Assembly: GCA_950295325.1 (NCBI GenBank)
Contig: OX485805.1
Location: 16,045,501 to 16,109,500, forward strand
Source of the DNA: Polytrichum commune
Lineage: Eukaryota; Streptophyta; Polytrichopsida; Polytrichales; Polytrichaceae
DNA: 64,000 bases
Direction of reading: 5' to 3'
Shown: piece after piece, positions 46,913 through 60,432 of the stretch
Layout: each line of letters begins with the position of its first letter
Numbering within the stretch: the stretch's first letter is position 1
Notes under the pieces: generated by a model
Told to the model about the DNA's origin: nothing
The model's database searches: none
What the model saw: the letters and a program-made list of their open reading frames with translations, nothing else
Program-made: the position numbers and the translations under genes

Positions 46913-49577
46913 TAATGCAAACTATATCCAAAATCAACAATATAAGTCTCATTGTCATACATTTGGAGGCTCTCAAAGCTCGGATAACGGTATCTAGGGT
47001 ATATATATTCATAACAAACATTGAATCGTCATGCTTCTAGGGTTTTGGTTGGATGTGAATCATACATATTGTTGGTTTTAGGTGACGTGTTGGTTCCACT
47101 TTTGGGTATGGGTACGAGTATGTGTATTTTAGCATTTACTTCCCAAGCCTATGGAAGGGTTGTCTTCACTGCTTAGTGTTGGTCATGGAATTCTTACGGA
47201 TAAGTTTGAGGTGAGAATGGGATTTACCTGTAGGATCTTGAAACATGCGAGATGAGCTATTTTGAGGAGAATAATAGGCATGGATAATTTTATGTATTCT
47301 TAGATTATGACAATGGAAGGAAGGGATGCACTAAAAAATGCCATGTTTATCCCCCGGAAAAATATCTTTGATCACTCAAGTGAGTAGAATGCTTGTGTGA
47401 TCCACTAGGTGGGAAAAAGTCAATAGCTGAGCACCTCCACAAATTTTCATGCCAAAATGTGCAAATCACAATGGGCTAGCCACCTTTCATTTGGAGTATG
47501 TAACTTGTCCCATATTTCTAACCACATATATGCAAAGAAGTCCTTGATAAATTTAGAGTGTCCAAATATTAAATTGGACAACCCATGTGAGCACAAAAGC
47601 CATTTTACATGAACATACAAAATAAATTAGTTTTACCAATATAAAGATCATTGATGTTCATGCAAAGTTTGCAATGGAGTGGCAACTATTGATTGGAATC
47701 AACACCAACACATAAGCTCCCAACACAAGGACAACATGACCACATCCCACTTTGACATTTCTTTCTACAATCTAATCATCTCCAGATGACAAATCTCATA
47801 TGTCTATGAGTAGATATCCATGTTAGATTGATGTTTATAGTTAGTTTAATTGCGAATGAATGAACAAGGTGGGGTTAATGTAGGAAAGAAATCATTTATA
47901 AACCCAACATGGGATGCAAGGGAAGTTAGAGGATAATAAGTGTCCAAGTCAACACATGAAACTTAAGTTTTTATGAGGAATATAAGTAAGTCAAATGAGT
48001 GATTATGCCCCAACTGTCCCACAAAGGCTTGTACTTTTATACTAAAAGTCACATGTCAGCCTCATGTGTGTGTAGAGAACATGTGTGCCACGTTAGGTAG
48101 CTTTAGATTACCACAATATATGATTCTTCGTTAACCACCATGTGTCCTTTGTCTAGTTCTTTGTTTGCCACCCGGTGATTGCACAACAATTGATGTAGAT
48201 TGATGAAAAGATCGTGTGGCCCACAATACATTATACTTCTCATGGAGCTTCAAGTGGGTATGTAGAAGAGTCCATACCAAAGTTTTTTCTATGTTTTTCC
48301 TATGTCCCCCTCCCCCCCCCCTTTTCTTGTAGATGGGTTGGCATCATTACACAAGTAATAGTATACAATTTGAACACGCTTTGTGGTTATGATTTTGATT
48401 TAGTTGTTAAAGAAAAAAAATATGACTATCACAATCAATGTCATATAAATTTGAAAACTCCCATACATGATCTACTATATATATATATATATATATAGGT
48501 GATATCAAATTGATTGTGGCCATTCCGACCCTACATGTTCACAAAATATATCAATTTCTCCATACTCTAGATGATGCTTTAGATTTTAAATGGATATTGA
48601 TGAATAATGTCAATAGCAAGTACAACACGTTGGTGTCAAAGTGTTGATTTTGAAAGTGGCACATGGAAGTTCTAACATATATAAAAGACACATGATTTTC
48701 CTTCTTCTTTTCTTTCAAATTTTGGATCAATTTGCACCTAGCACGCAAACACCATGCAATATTTATTTGCCAAGACAAGTGAAAGGTGTCCATGTCATTG
48801 GGAAGTTATGTTGAATCATGTGTAGCATCATTATTTGATTGTTTGATTGTTTTCTATTAATTTCATGAGGCCATGACATTTTCTCTAGATTGAAGGGAGT
48901 TCATTCATTATTGACAATCACAATCTAGTCACCTTATACCTCTAAGATCATACAAAACTCAACCAACAATACACCTTCACCTTTACAATCCCCCATCTCT
49001 ACAACTTTTAGCCTTTCAAGATTAAGCTCCTTTTCCAACAACTACATTCACTACAATGAAGAGGCTAAAAAGGTTGGGCATTGTAGAAGAAAGTCCTTGG
49101 CTCCAAACTGAAGAGGTCAACAATCCAATGGAAAGGATTGTTGATTTTGTGTATTTACAAATAGATAAGCATTGGAGATAAGAGGAGCATATTGAGTGAT
49201 ACGGGAATGGTGAGGTAGTGATGGGACTAATGATGTCTAGTGAAGAGTAGCTAGTTTATAGGGTCCACCTCAATTCCAAACATGGTCCACACTTATTTTG
49301 AGACCACACTAATTGAAACAAGTATTGTGTTTGGTTTGTCATTGCATTACATTTTGTGATCTTCTCACTACTTTTTGAGAACCTTTACATGTCTCATCTG
49401 CCCATTTCAGGCTTCAAGACATCATAAAAGGGCATTCATGATGTCAAAAGCCCAACACCACCATCACCATTGTGAAGATATGCGATGTTTAGTTGATGAT
49501 GTCAAAAGACACCCTATTTTAGTTTAATTGAATAATATATTACATCGTACCAATTGAATATATATATATATATATTG
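46913..49577. other. Intergenic, AT-rich
   Basis: No gene recognised. Contains an (AT)n tract at about 48475-48497 and a C run at 48312-48321. Confidence 0.5.
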
Positions 49578-50209
49578 TGTTCTCCCACTTAAGTACACAC
49601 CCATTTAAGTACGCATCCCAGTTAAGTGCACAAATTTTTTGACAAAAAAAAAGGCTTCATACTATATTATTTGAACATGTCATGCATAGTCATTTGCCAT
49701 GAATACATGAATTTTTTAGAGTTGAAATTTAAAATTAGTTTGTTAATGTTCCACTGAAATGTCTCAATTGATCGTCGCAGTTCGTCATACATTTGTTTAG
49801 CTTCCATTTGAGCATTCAAGCAAAGGAATCGGTCCTCAATGTCGAGGGCATTGTTGTGTAGAGCTTCAAAGCCTTTGAAGTCGGTAGCACTTTCATATTC
49901 AACAAATGTCTCGATAAGTTGGATTTCGTTGCAGTATGTTCTCCCGATTATCCCCGACTTTCCGGATAGCGCCTTCAATGACTTCATGCTCTTGCCCCAG
50001 TGCCCGCTTGCTTGGCGCATTCGGTTTGCTCAACTTTGTAATGATTTCACATTGTTCGGCTTCAGTCAAGCGAGTTGCCTCATGTTTCATCCGTTTCGTG
50101 TTGCAATTCATTGAATTAGAAGGTCTAGAAAGCAATATAAGTAAAGTACGCACCTACCAACTAAGTGCGAACCAATGGCTCAAGTTCAAAGTGCGTAGTT
50201 AAGCGGAAG
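49578..50209 (-). mobile_element. pogo/Tigger-type element of a second family, inserted in TA microsatellites
   Basis: The left end TGTTCTCCCACTTAAGTACA is followed by further iterations CATTTAAGTACGCATCCC and AGTTAAGTGCACA. The right end, reversed, reads TCTTCCGCTTAACTACGCAC and then TTCGCACTTAGTTGG and GTGCGTACTT. The termini are inverted relatives and each carries three tandem-like copies of a CNCTTAAGTACGCA motif. Both flanks are (TA)n, consistent with TA target choice. It encodes the transposase N-terminus on the minus strand. The DDE core is missing. Confidence 0.7.
49667..50153 (-). pseudogene. Tigger/pogo transposase N-terminal HTH relic
   Basis: From about 50120 leftwards the frame reads HEATRLTEAEQCEIITKLSK, PSKRALGQEHEVIEGAIRKV and DNRENILQRN. 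This is the Psq/CENP-B-type N-terminal helix-turn-helix of pogo-clade transposases (KR-LT..E...I...L......S...LA..F.VS..TI-KI). After a frameshift it continues FKGFEALHNNALDIEDRFL, like the segment that leads into the CENP-B HTH (the LE-L--W region). It then decays, with no DDE domain. The protein would bind the element's subterminal repeats. This copy is inactive. Confidence 0.75.
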
Positions 50210-52602
50210 ATTAGTGTGTGTGTGTATATATATATATATATGTGAATGAAACCTAAAATATGAAGACATTTAAACATATACAAATGACCAAGATTTAAAG
50301 CACATACAATGTATATCCGGTCACTAATAGTGCATAAAACTGTATTTACATTTCTTGCTCATAAGAAATAATGGTAAATATAGTTTGAATGCCCTACAAG
50401 CCCAAGAGACTTTGCACCCTTCTATGACACGTGAAAACATATATGAGTGCATAAGAGAGGGTTTTATTAGGATAGGGTTGTACAATATGTATACTTAGCA
50501 TGTACGTAATGTAAAAGTAAAAGATATTTCCAGATGGGAAGTCTTACGAGGCTATTCTAAAATTGTAATAGTTAGGTACAGATTCAAGAAAATCATTTCA
50601 AAGACTAGGGAATCTAGACGACAAGTGCATGAAAAAAACTTGGACACAATGGCTTCAACGGAAAATTTAACTAGACATTTGTGGATGAGTGTTGGTTGGT
50701 GTCTAGTGTTGGGGTCAGATATAGATATTATATCTATATCCACGTACCTAAGGGTAGGAGAGATCCTTCCCACACATCCGATGGTATTTAAAGTGTTTTG
50801 GGAACAAATGGACTTACAAATTAAGTGATCAGTTGATGGCAAACTTAGACATTGTTATTGCATTGGTGTACATGACACATAGCTATGAACTTCATCCAAA
50901 CAATGGAAAGTCTTGAATGGCTTTAGAATTGGAAATTAGATTTCAAACATTATACACATAAAGGAAATAATTTTCCCTTCTACACTATTATGATATATAT
51001 ATCTTATTGTCTTTTCTTTATTGAATTTGTTTTTTTGTGTACATATCATGGGCTTGTTTCTCTCACTACAAATTCTTTGTATATAAGGGATTTTAAGAGG
51101 ACTATTATGGACGTCCATGTTTCCATATACCGAAGAGGGGACACCCCCTAGGTGTACACCAAATGAAAATCAAATCAAATCAAATACTTGTCCAAAGCTT
51201 ATACAATGGTTGTAGGTTACATGCTATGTAGACATGTGATGGTAGCTTAAAAACTTTAGATTTGGGTAAGCTTCTAATTTAAAGATGCACAATGGAACAC
51301 TAGAACTTCATTCTAAAAGTTTCCAAATAACATTTTTATTTTTGATGCTTGAAAACATTCGACTGCCAATCTACCAATTATTTCAACAATTGGACCTTTG
51401 GAGCATTCTTTGTAAATGACACCAACGTAGTGTTTGGCACAATTATACTCCGCCCCCCTGCCCCCCTCACCCCCTCTTTTGAAAATTCAAGTAGAGGCAC
51501 TTGATTTATCATTGCCATGGTGGCACTCATGTTGGTTGCTTTAAGATTTCTTTACCATGTTGGTTCTTCAAGTGTCTGTGTCCCTAATTGAGGTTGAAGT
51601 GATCCATGAAGGGAGGGCTAGATGATCATGGCCCTTCCCTTCCCAACGGGCTAGATATTTTAAACACAATTTTTGCAAAAATACAGGAGTAAAAGGGTTG
51701 GGGGAGGATGGCCATTCAAGCTAGCATGCCAAACAACAAAACAAATCTACTCTCTCATCCATTACCCTCTCTACTCCACATGAAAATTCTTGGCCAATGA
51801 GATGTTGGAAAACAATGGTGAAATCTTTGTTGATGTCAACAAGCTCTCTTTTTCTTCTTCTTCTTGAACGACCAACACATGGAAGTGTGCCCTTACTTAG
51901 TCTTGAGTCTCTTGCTCCTTGGCTGCACTTGGGCGTTGGCATAGTGTTATGTTTGTTCCTTCCAGCAATAGAACTCCATTTGCATCCAAACTAATCAATC
52001 AAAATCATATAGAAAATATCAATCTTTGTTTATATCCTCCCCTAGCGACAGTGGTTGCATGGGAAAAGTGTACAAGGCTGCAAGGTTTATGTAGAATTGG
52101 TATACACATGCCTCCAAATATCTGACTAACTTCACCATAAACAATGCCAAATATTGGAAGCAAGTGATCACACGCTCACATTTTGGAGAGCACAAATCCA
52201 TGTCTTTCTTGCAAATATGCATATGAAAAGAAAGAATACAGAGTTGCGGAAGCAAACAGTTTCTTGAATGAAGAGATGATGATGAGCACATGCATTACGG
52301 AAAGTACCAAGTCCATGGTGGCTCACATAAGTTAGACATCATGTGGACCGCGCACTTTGTGATCCGGGGATACAAGGAGAAGCGTACACCTTTGATTCTA
52401 ATGAGGAGGTGTACTTGAGGGAATCACTCATTCCTCACATATCAAGTCAAGGTTTATGTTTTGAAAAACAATACATTAATATTTCTAACTCTCTCTCTAA
52501 CTCGTCTATGATTTCCCCCACACAAACCTCCAACACACACACACAAAGGTGTGCTCGTATGTCTCAATATGCATTAACCAAATTTTGGTGACAAAATTTG
52601 TG
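50210..52602. other. Intergenic, no supported gene
   Basis: Begins in a (GT)n(AT)n tract at about 50213-50241. TATAGATATTATATCTATA at 50720-50738 is a small palindrome. Only short unrelated frames are present. Confidence 0.5.
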
Positions 52603-53240
52603 TTATAATAGAGTTACGCATATGTTTTGGTATCAAATTTTGGATGAGTTGGTTAAAACATAAGTTTGATAGCTTATGCATAAAGTCACCTAAGTATTTT
52701 TAAGACTCCAATCACCATGTTGAAAAAGTTGTGTCAGGCTATTGAAAACCAACTTTCTAAATTGATATGTACAATCAGGTTGCCCACACTACTATATCAA
52801 CATTCAACACTATTTCGAATATTTACAACCACAATATCAAAATAATCTAATTATATTTTTTTGGTAGTTGTTTTAGGGATGAGTAAATAAAATCTAAGTT
52901 TGTGTAATATATATTTCACCTAGTGTAATTTCCATGGGTAAAGCAGCAACCTATTCACAAAAGCAATCTAATTGCACATATGACTCATGAGTGCAACATG
53001 TCATATTAGAATGAATGGGTCAACCTAGCCTTTGCAAGGCTAATCTAAGATTGAGGGTGACAAGTCACATGGACAACTCTATTTTTCACCCTAATTTTTC
53101 TCAAAAAGTTTTACTGAACTTCAAAATAGGGTCCAACAAAATATGAGCTAATGAGTTTTTTTCAAAGAATTTCCTCAAAGAATGATTAAGCATGCAGTTT
53201 TGTCATTCCACGAGGGACTTTATGCATAACTCTACTATAA
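52603..53240. mobile_element. MITE-like element with about 20-bp TIRs
   Basis: Left TTATAATAGAGTTACGCATA (52603-52622) and right, reversed, TTATAGTAGAGTTATGCATA (53221-53240) match at 18 of 20 positions, with weaker similarity for about 20 bp further in. The 638-bp interior is non-coding. A TTATGCATAAAGTC motif recurs at about 52674. TSD unclear, superfamily not assigned. Confidence 0.6.
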
Positions 53241-54329
53241 AAGGATGCCCAACTACATTTCCACCCAAAAACTACATGTTAAAAAAACTTAATATCAAGG
53301 ATGTCACATTAGCATTCGTCACGTCGTATCACGTCTTGTGATGGTGACATCACACTGGACCTAAAAACGTCATGTCCACGGAGGGGGGGGGGGAGAGAGA
53401 ATCATGTACCTCGGAAAAAAGTGTGCAACTAATGGTGGGAAATTGACTGGCAGCCAAGTTCACTACTAGTGAGCAATCGATTAGCAGCCAAGTTGATTAC
53501 TAACAAGCAATTGACTAATGAAATACCGGAAGATTTCACCGGGATTACTTATGCACTAAGCGCCATAACACTAAGGACTTTATAGAAATTCAAACACCAT
53601 TCATTATCATTCTCAACTCTTAACCTTTCCATAGAAATCACTTACATACTCAGGCCAACATTGTACAAAATACAATTCTCATAATCTCTTCACTAACTTT
53701 ATTACGCTAAACATAGTCCACACTACAACATGTTCGCGTCTCTCACTCCACTCTCACCACAAATGAACTCACTATCTCCCCCTTTATTCATCTTGCCTCC
53801 AAGAACTGGCCCATGTGCATGAGGTCCAAGAACAAGGAGTGTTTCAAGAAGACTACTCACTCACCTAACCACCAATGAACCATTGCTTGATCATGCCTAT
53901 AGTATGGGCATTTCGCCATGGCTTCTTGAGGCTCAAACGATCTACTAGTAATCTACTACCTATAAAATTTTCATGCATGACACTACTCACTAACATTTGG
54001 CTTCTAAACTAGACAACTAGTTAAGAGCAGTCACCCTAGTGTGTCATATGCTTAAGAGTAGTCGCCTTGGTGTGTCAACCGTTAATGACCAGTCGTCGGC
54101 CCAAGTTGATTGTGGCCAATGCAATCGATAAAGTAGGCGACTACTCATGAGCAATCAATTTGTGGATTGCATGTCCACCCAAAGACATGTGGCGTCCATG
54201 GGTTGGGTGGGGAGAGCCTGAGAGGTCACATCCAATAAACGCCTACCATTTTCATTAGCCATTAACATAATCTCTACCTCTAAGGCTCTAAGCCTCAAAC
54301 GCTGCAAAACCCTCAATAACTAGCAATAC
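53241..54329. other. Intergenic with small tandem duplications
   Basis: TTAGCAGCCAAGTT[C/G]A-type 38-bp units are duplicated at about 53445-53520. TGTGTCA-containing units (AGTC[A/G]CC[C/T]T[A/G]GTGTGTCA) repeat near 54025-54078. A G run lies at 53383-53393. No gene seen. Confidence 0.5.
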
Positions 54330-54525
54330 AACTAGAAACATTATAACAAACACATTACAACAGAGTAGAAGCAACACAACCATAATCATTACAACGGAGT
54401 CATTACAACACGGTAGAAGCAACACAACCAAAAACCTTACAACAGAATCATTAGAACAAAGCAAAAGTAACACAACTAGAGGTATGACAACATAAACATT
54501 ACAACAGCACAGAAGCAACACAACC
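54330..54525. repeat. About 48-bp minisatellite
   Basis: AGCAACACAACC or a variant recurs at about 54369, 54418, 54465 and 54512 (spacing 47-49), each preceded by CATTACAACA[G/A]-like sequence. The minus strand is open across it but translates to a simple Val/Leu/Cys repeat, so it is not called a gene. Confidence 0.85.
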
Positions 54526-54741
54526 TTGATCAATTAACATGCAAAACATGGAACTGCAGCCGATTGTGGCTTTCATTCCAACAATCATATGTCCATGCAA
54601 TTCACTCCAGCAACCACGTATGTGTACCACAGTTCTTCAACATGGTTTACAAACCCTTTCATTCAACATTAATGGGGTTTTCAAGCATTTTTGTTCAACA
54701 TTCATTTTTCTAGCATCCTAGAAACTTTGTGCCTCTACCTA

Positions 54742-54745
<4 letters not shown>

Positions 54746-54799
<54 letters not shown>
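54746..54799. repeat. (GA)n microsatellite, about 27 units
   Basis: Perfect GA dinucleotide run. Confidence 0.95.
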
Positions 54800-54802
<3 letters not shown>

Positions 54803-57800
54803 TAACCTTCCAACCACCCCCTTCCAACTACAAAGCTTTACCAACCATAAATCAAGTTGTTTCTAACGGTCAGGATATACAACCAATTTCACTTTAGATA
54901 TCATTCTCTAAACCCCTAAATCCAACGATCTTCGTTAGCTGCCCTTTTGATCCAACAATCTTAATCTGATCAACGGTTTCATCCGCATATGCTCGTCATC
55001 CGCTCGACGCCTTCATCTGCATACGTTTTCATCCGCTCGACATCGTGCCAGATCTTCATGTATTGCTTAATCGTCTTAACAATGCTAATTGATTGATATT
55101 AATCTAACTTTTAACAACTTACTTCATTTTTTACTAGACCGTAAACCTTATCCCAACCTACGAGCAGTTTGGGTGGCTCACAACCACCCCACCTCAAGTG
55201 TGAGATTGGAACCTAGCATGCCTAGCATACTTTGCTTATTGATCAAAAAGGATCAAGAGGAGTTGGAAGATTGGGAACAGGGTCAAACCCTTGTCAATTT
55301 TGGATTGGATTTTAGTGGCAATAAGACGTGGATACCACTGTGTTTGTAAACATGTTTAAATATATTTTTGAAGATAAGTATACAACATTATTAAACACGA
55401 TGCGAGAGCAAAGTTGGATGATGAGAGATGACAAGCCGGAAGGTTTCAAAGGTTGTTTAAACAACCTAGAAAAAAAGAAAAAAAGAAAAAATAATAAAAA
55501 TAATCGAATATGGGATTGGCTAATCCTTTGGGTTGTAACCAAACTTACTTTGTTCAAAAGGTAGCATGCCATTCATCCAATTGTCCATGCACACTCATGC
55601 AAGTGAGAAATTTACAAGGCGTCAGGGTCATGCACTAAGAATGGGAAGCCAAAGGTGAAATCTTCACAACACCATCATAGACTGGTAAGTACTTGACAAT
55701 GTGGATGACATCCAATGGAAATTTATTAGGTATTTTTTGAAAGATCAAATGGCCAATGGAATGAAGAAGTTGATTGAGGAAATCATTCAATACTCAATGG
55801 ATGGACCAAAATTTACAGAGGATCAAAATCTCATATTTTTTTACTCTTGAGTTGAAGAATAAGGCCCAAAATGGAGTTTTCAACCTCAATAAATTGGTTG
55901 ATAATGTATTCCCACCCCCCCCCCCAAAGCAGGTGAGATGGTGACCCCTCTAGTGGTGAAAATGCAAGAGTTGCTTATGTGGTGTGAATCCCAAGCCAAA
56001 AGGTTTTCCAAGATGACCAATGAAACAATTCCTTGGAAGGAACATAAGTTGGAGAAGTGATTAAGGACACCAAAGACCACCAATCTACATGCAACTCATA
56101 TCCAAGCTAGTGTCAAGGCATTGGTTTGAAAGAACTCAAATCATGGATTTATCAAGTTTTGCTTGATCAATAGTGAGACCAAATGCAGGCTATACACTAT
56201 GGTAGAACATGCAAACTCTATGAGAAACTCTACGAGGTCTATGACTAAATGATAACATCACATTTATGGGTCCAACCGAATTGCAACAATGGGACCATGT
56301 GGAAAGGTTCCAAAAGAAGAGGGTAAAGTTATTGTGGGTTTCAATATGGCTCATGTTGGAATTGCACGATGTGCAACACAACAATCTTCCCATAGACAAC
56401 ATTATGCTTCATTGGGAGTCGGACTCTCTCGACCTATTGCAAACGCACAATCACTCTTCCCTCATAAGGTTATCGCCTTTCTTGAATTCTAATGATTTTG
56501 TACCTTTAATTAACTAACTTGCTCCCATTTGTTTTCCAAGGCTATTCTTCTAAAGGCAATTTCTCCTCATTCCCTCTCACAAGTAGAGTGGATTCATTCG
56601 TTGGCATATTACCAACAACCTTTCCCATGATATATTGGATTTCTCAATGTCTCATGTTCATTCTCTTTTTCTCTTAGCTCATCACCAAACTTCACTCATT
56701 CAAATAGATTCACTCTTGGTTCTTACAACCCTTAACCACTCACTAGCCTAATTGGCTTGTTTATTTTTCACTGACCATTGTGTTTGTCACATCTCTATGC
56801 GTCACAACATTACTCATAAGTTATCCCGACAAACTTTCCTCTTCAACTTCTTCACTCAATCCTTCTAATCCTTGGCCTATTGCTAGAGTTTTCTTTACTT
56901 ATGCTCAGCTTGGATTAGCACAATCTCATATTAACTCACTCATACTCTTGACTATTGATGGGTCTATACTTGTGCTTATAGCCCTCGCTCACATACATCC
57001 CATATTCAAATGTCAAATAGGTCTAAAGTTTAGGTTCGTCCAACTAGCCACATCAACGGCTTAGTCACTTGTTCTTCAACATCAAATTTTACTTAATCCA
57101 AGAAATTGAATTACTCGTTTCTCATAAGTCTATTGCCTTATCAACGTAATGTCTATCAACCCAATCTCAATCACTGAACATCGGTGATTCCCACGCCTAT
57201 AACTTTCTATGAGAATATGCTTGATTATGCACATGAAAATAGCATACATTTTGTAGGGCAACCTCCCTCTTGTAGAGATGACGATGATTGAGGCTTGTAA
57301 CTACCTCTAAGCAACAATAGCCTTCACAATCCATTTTGGATGATAAGTTAACAACCGATTGTTGAATGAAGAGAAGAAGGAATCGTAAATTGTATGCTTT
57401 GACCACGCTATAGCTGAAAAACATGACATACAATAATTCATATTCCAGTGACAAAATCCCATATATATGTTCACCTTTGCAAAGTGAAAATATGTTGAGC
57501 ATTGTTCATATTGCAATGGTGAGCCAATATAAATGGGAAATGATTCATAGAATATTTTGAACACTAGGGATGCAACGCCCTGGTAATGAGTGATGTTATG
57601 CCCGTCTTATACAAGTGTCCTTTAAAAATAAAGAAATAAAGAAACAAAGAAATCCCCCCCTCCAAAAAAGAGAAATCTCATGTGAGTTCACAAGCAGTCT
57701 CAAAGGAAAGCCTCTTTGTGTTCAATATTCACTACTTCAAGCACCATTCTAAGACACAAAAACGTTGCAGACAGTGCATATTTTGCCAAGCAACTCAACA

Positions 57801-59417
57801 GTCAAGATGCCTTCCCTAGAGAGGAGTTAGAGAGTTGTAAGAGGACACTATCTACTTCGCCATCCTATTACACAAAATGGAAATGTATTACCAAATCTCT
57901 TTGTGGTGGATAGGATTTTAGAAGTCTATTTTCAGCAGAGGTGGGAGTTTACAAAGATGGGCCCTTGTCCAACTACGTTCTACACTTAATATCCCAATTA
58001 GTGTTTGTTACTATTTAGAGATTCATAGTGCAATAATGTCTTATTCATGAGTTCACTTTTTTCTAACAAAAGTTCAATAGGTTGTTCAAACATTATCAAT
58101 TATAAGCGATTTTGTTTGGTAAACTACTACATTCTCGTTAAATAGTTATAGCATTGCGCAATTCTCAATACCAACATTCAACTTTGGGTTAATTAATGTA
58201 GCGTTTCCAAAGAAAATGGGCACCTGCGAAAAAAACTTTCTCAAAACAAACATGTGACAAAAGAAACATGAAACTAATGTGGAAAGGTAGGGGACTACAA
58301 GTGTAGAAGGTGGGCATGATGGGGAAAAAAGAGAGGGAGGTGGCATGCATGGAGCTAAGGCAGTGATATGGCATGGGCAAAAGAACAAAGTAGGACAATT
58401 AAAGTTTTGTTTCTTTAAATTCATTTTTCGTAAAGTGCTCCCATGGAGGCATGGTGGTGGGTCATGGGGGGCTTATGAGCATGGGCATGGGCATACATGC
58501 ATATGGCGGATACACACGGGCATGTGCATATGGTTGCATGGGTGCATGGATGTGTCATGTTGAGTTCATCTAGGATATCAATTCATATGCGTGGGTGCAA
58601 CATTCCGGGACAGCACATGTCCAAGCTAGTCCATTACATACAAAAAAAAAACAAAAAAAAGCAAAATGGTCTCAAATAACACGGATCCAAACAATTGCTC
58701 TCTTAAATTGACATGCCCAATATGTATACAAGCATGTTGTTTGAGACCATGTTTTCTATTTCATTTATGGTGAGATTACAGTATATAGCTCAAGCACATG
58801 CATAATGGGATAAAACTTCTACATTCATGTAGTGTGGCTCACATTATACACCTTCATGGAATAAAATAGTGTACAACCCCATACCCACTTCCTTCCTTTA
58901 GGTCGGAAGTCTCCAAATGCACATTATTTCAATCCAACATCATTATCGTAACCTACAATGTGGACCTATAATGTTATACACTCTGAATTGGTACTACATG
59001 TGTGCCTACATGATCATCTCAGATTTTAGCATCAAAATCAGATCTATAGTGTGACCCACAATATTTATCATCATCAGTGTAGTATAGATGATTCATTTTG
59101 CTTTTACCCTCTTGCTTGCAAGCCCGTGAAAACCAGCAAGAGAAAATGTATTGCATGCAAGCATGCCTCTCATTCATTCATTCAACAACAACAACGCCAT
59201 GTAATAGGATGTAAAATGATGGTTATATATTGAAGGTGATTTGACATCCGAATAGTTTCAAAAACCCCAAATTAGTCGAGCGAATCTTTATTAGGATGAA
59301 GTAGCCACAAACCTATAATGTGCAAGTTTTGAAGACAGATGGATGACTAGAGGCACGCTCAGTGTGTGCAACAATTGTCATTTGCATTGAAAGCATTCCA
59401 AGCAGACCACCAACTTA
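54800..59417. other. Intergenic; weak coding-like relics near 55.2-56.1 kb
   Basis: Short plus-strand peptides (KKDQEELEDWEQGQ near 55250, MFKYIFEDKYTTLL near 55350, FLKDQMANGMKKLIEEI near 55735, VVKMQELLMWCESQAKRFSK near 55955) look protein-like and share one strand. They are separated by stops and frameshifts. They could be a decayed retroelement gag or host gene; no diagnostic motif (zinc knuckle, protease, RT) is present. The remainder is unremarkable, with a C run at 55915-55925. Confidence 0.35.
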
Positions 59418-60006
59418 GGGTCACTTCAAACATGTGCCAAGAGCCGTGACCTTGTAATGGTGAGGACCCTTGACTCTCATCCAAAGGCCGTACCATGGGT
59501 GTTGGGAAAGCCATTTTATGTAGTCTTTGGCCCTCAAGCATAGTGTGAAGTGAGAATGAACCATGTTGCGGGACCATTGCATATTTTGTTGGCGGAAAAA
59601 GAGGGGAGGATTTGGTTTAATATAATATGTCTCCAAGTTTATCAATTTAAGATAACTACCTGGTGGTGTTTGTCTATCCTGGATACTGTCTTGGAATCTG
59701 CCATGCAGTCTGTCTTGAAATTTGTCCTGCTGGAAAAAATATAAAAAAGTCATGGTCTCCCGGAATTTGCGTCAAGCCCATCTCTTGGAGGTGGGTCTGA
59801 CGCAAATTCCGGTAGACCATGCACCCTTATCCACAACTAGCCGTGTAGGACTCCATGTAGACTTTTCATCCACGAACTTTTCTTTGGGCCTTTAGGCCTT
59901 CACCTCCTAGTGTGAAGTGAACTTGGACGGTCTCTGCCTTTTCGACCAATGAGAGCTCTTACATTGCCATGGTCAAGGGCCTTCAGCCTTGTGTGTGAAG
60001 TGGCCC
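59418..60006. mobile_element. Tourist-like MITE, degraded, with central hairpin
   Basis: The left end GGGTCACTTCAAACATG is preceded by TTA. The right end, reversed, GGGCCACTTCACACACAAGG, is followed by TAC instead of the expected TTA or TAA. Internal words GCCAAGAGCC[G/A]TGACC and TAGTGTGAAGTGA recur on both sides. The target duplication is imperfect, so the assignment is moderate. Confidence 0.5.
59752..59820. other. 30-bp-arm hairpin
   Basis: Left arm 59752-59781 (ATGGTCTCCCGGAATTTGCG then TCAAGCCCAT) pairs with right arm 59791-59820 (GTGGGTCTGACGCAAATTCC then GGTAGACCAT) at about 26-27 of 30 positions. The loop is CTCTTGGAG. It lies near the middle of the degraded MITE. Confidence 0.85.
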
Positions 60007-60432
60007 TACATGACCTCAGACACTATCCTTGCGACCTCATGAATTTGAAATGAGACCAAGATAATTCCCTATGTAAAGCATGACAATGACGCCCTGAAAT
60101 AGAGTGCAGCCTGCATGTTATGTTCTAGAGGTGATTCCACATCGAATCATCTTCAATAGAAGAGTGAATCAATGTTCGGGGAGATTTTTGGGCATAATCG
60201 GTTGAGATCCTAGTGTTTGCAAGTCTAACCGGTTACATGTTGACATCCTTCAGTTTTTCTTTATTAAATTGGGGTATATTTCATAAATTTCTCTAAAATG
60301 ATTGGTAATTTTCCTGCAGTTTTGAACTTTAACCGGATATTTTTCAAATTCAACCAATTGATATATAACTAACTCTCGGTTCTTCCGGATCATAGGAGTG
60401 AAATTGAATTAAGATGGATTAGCCAAAAATCT

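Noticed and set aside
54288..54533. 81-codon minus frame of Val/Leu/Cys as a membrane protein
   Set aside because: It is the translation of a 48-bp minisatellite.
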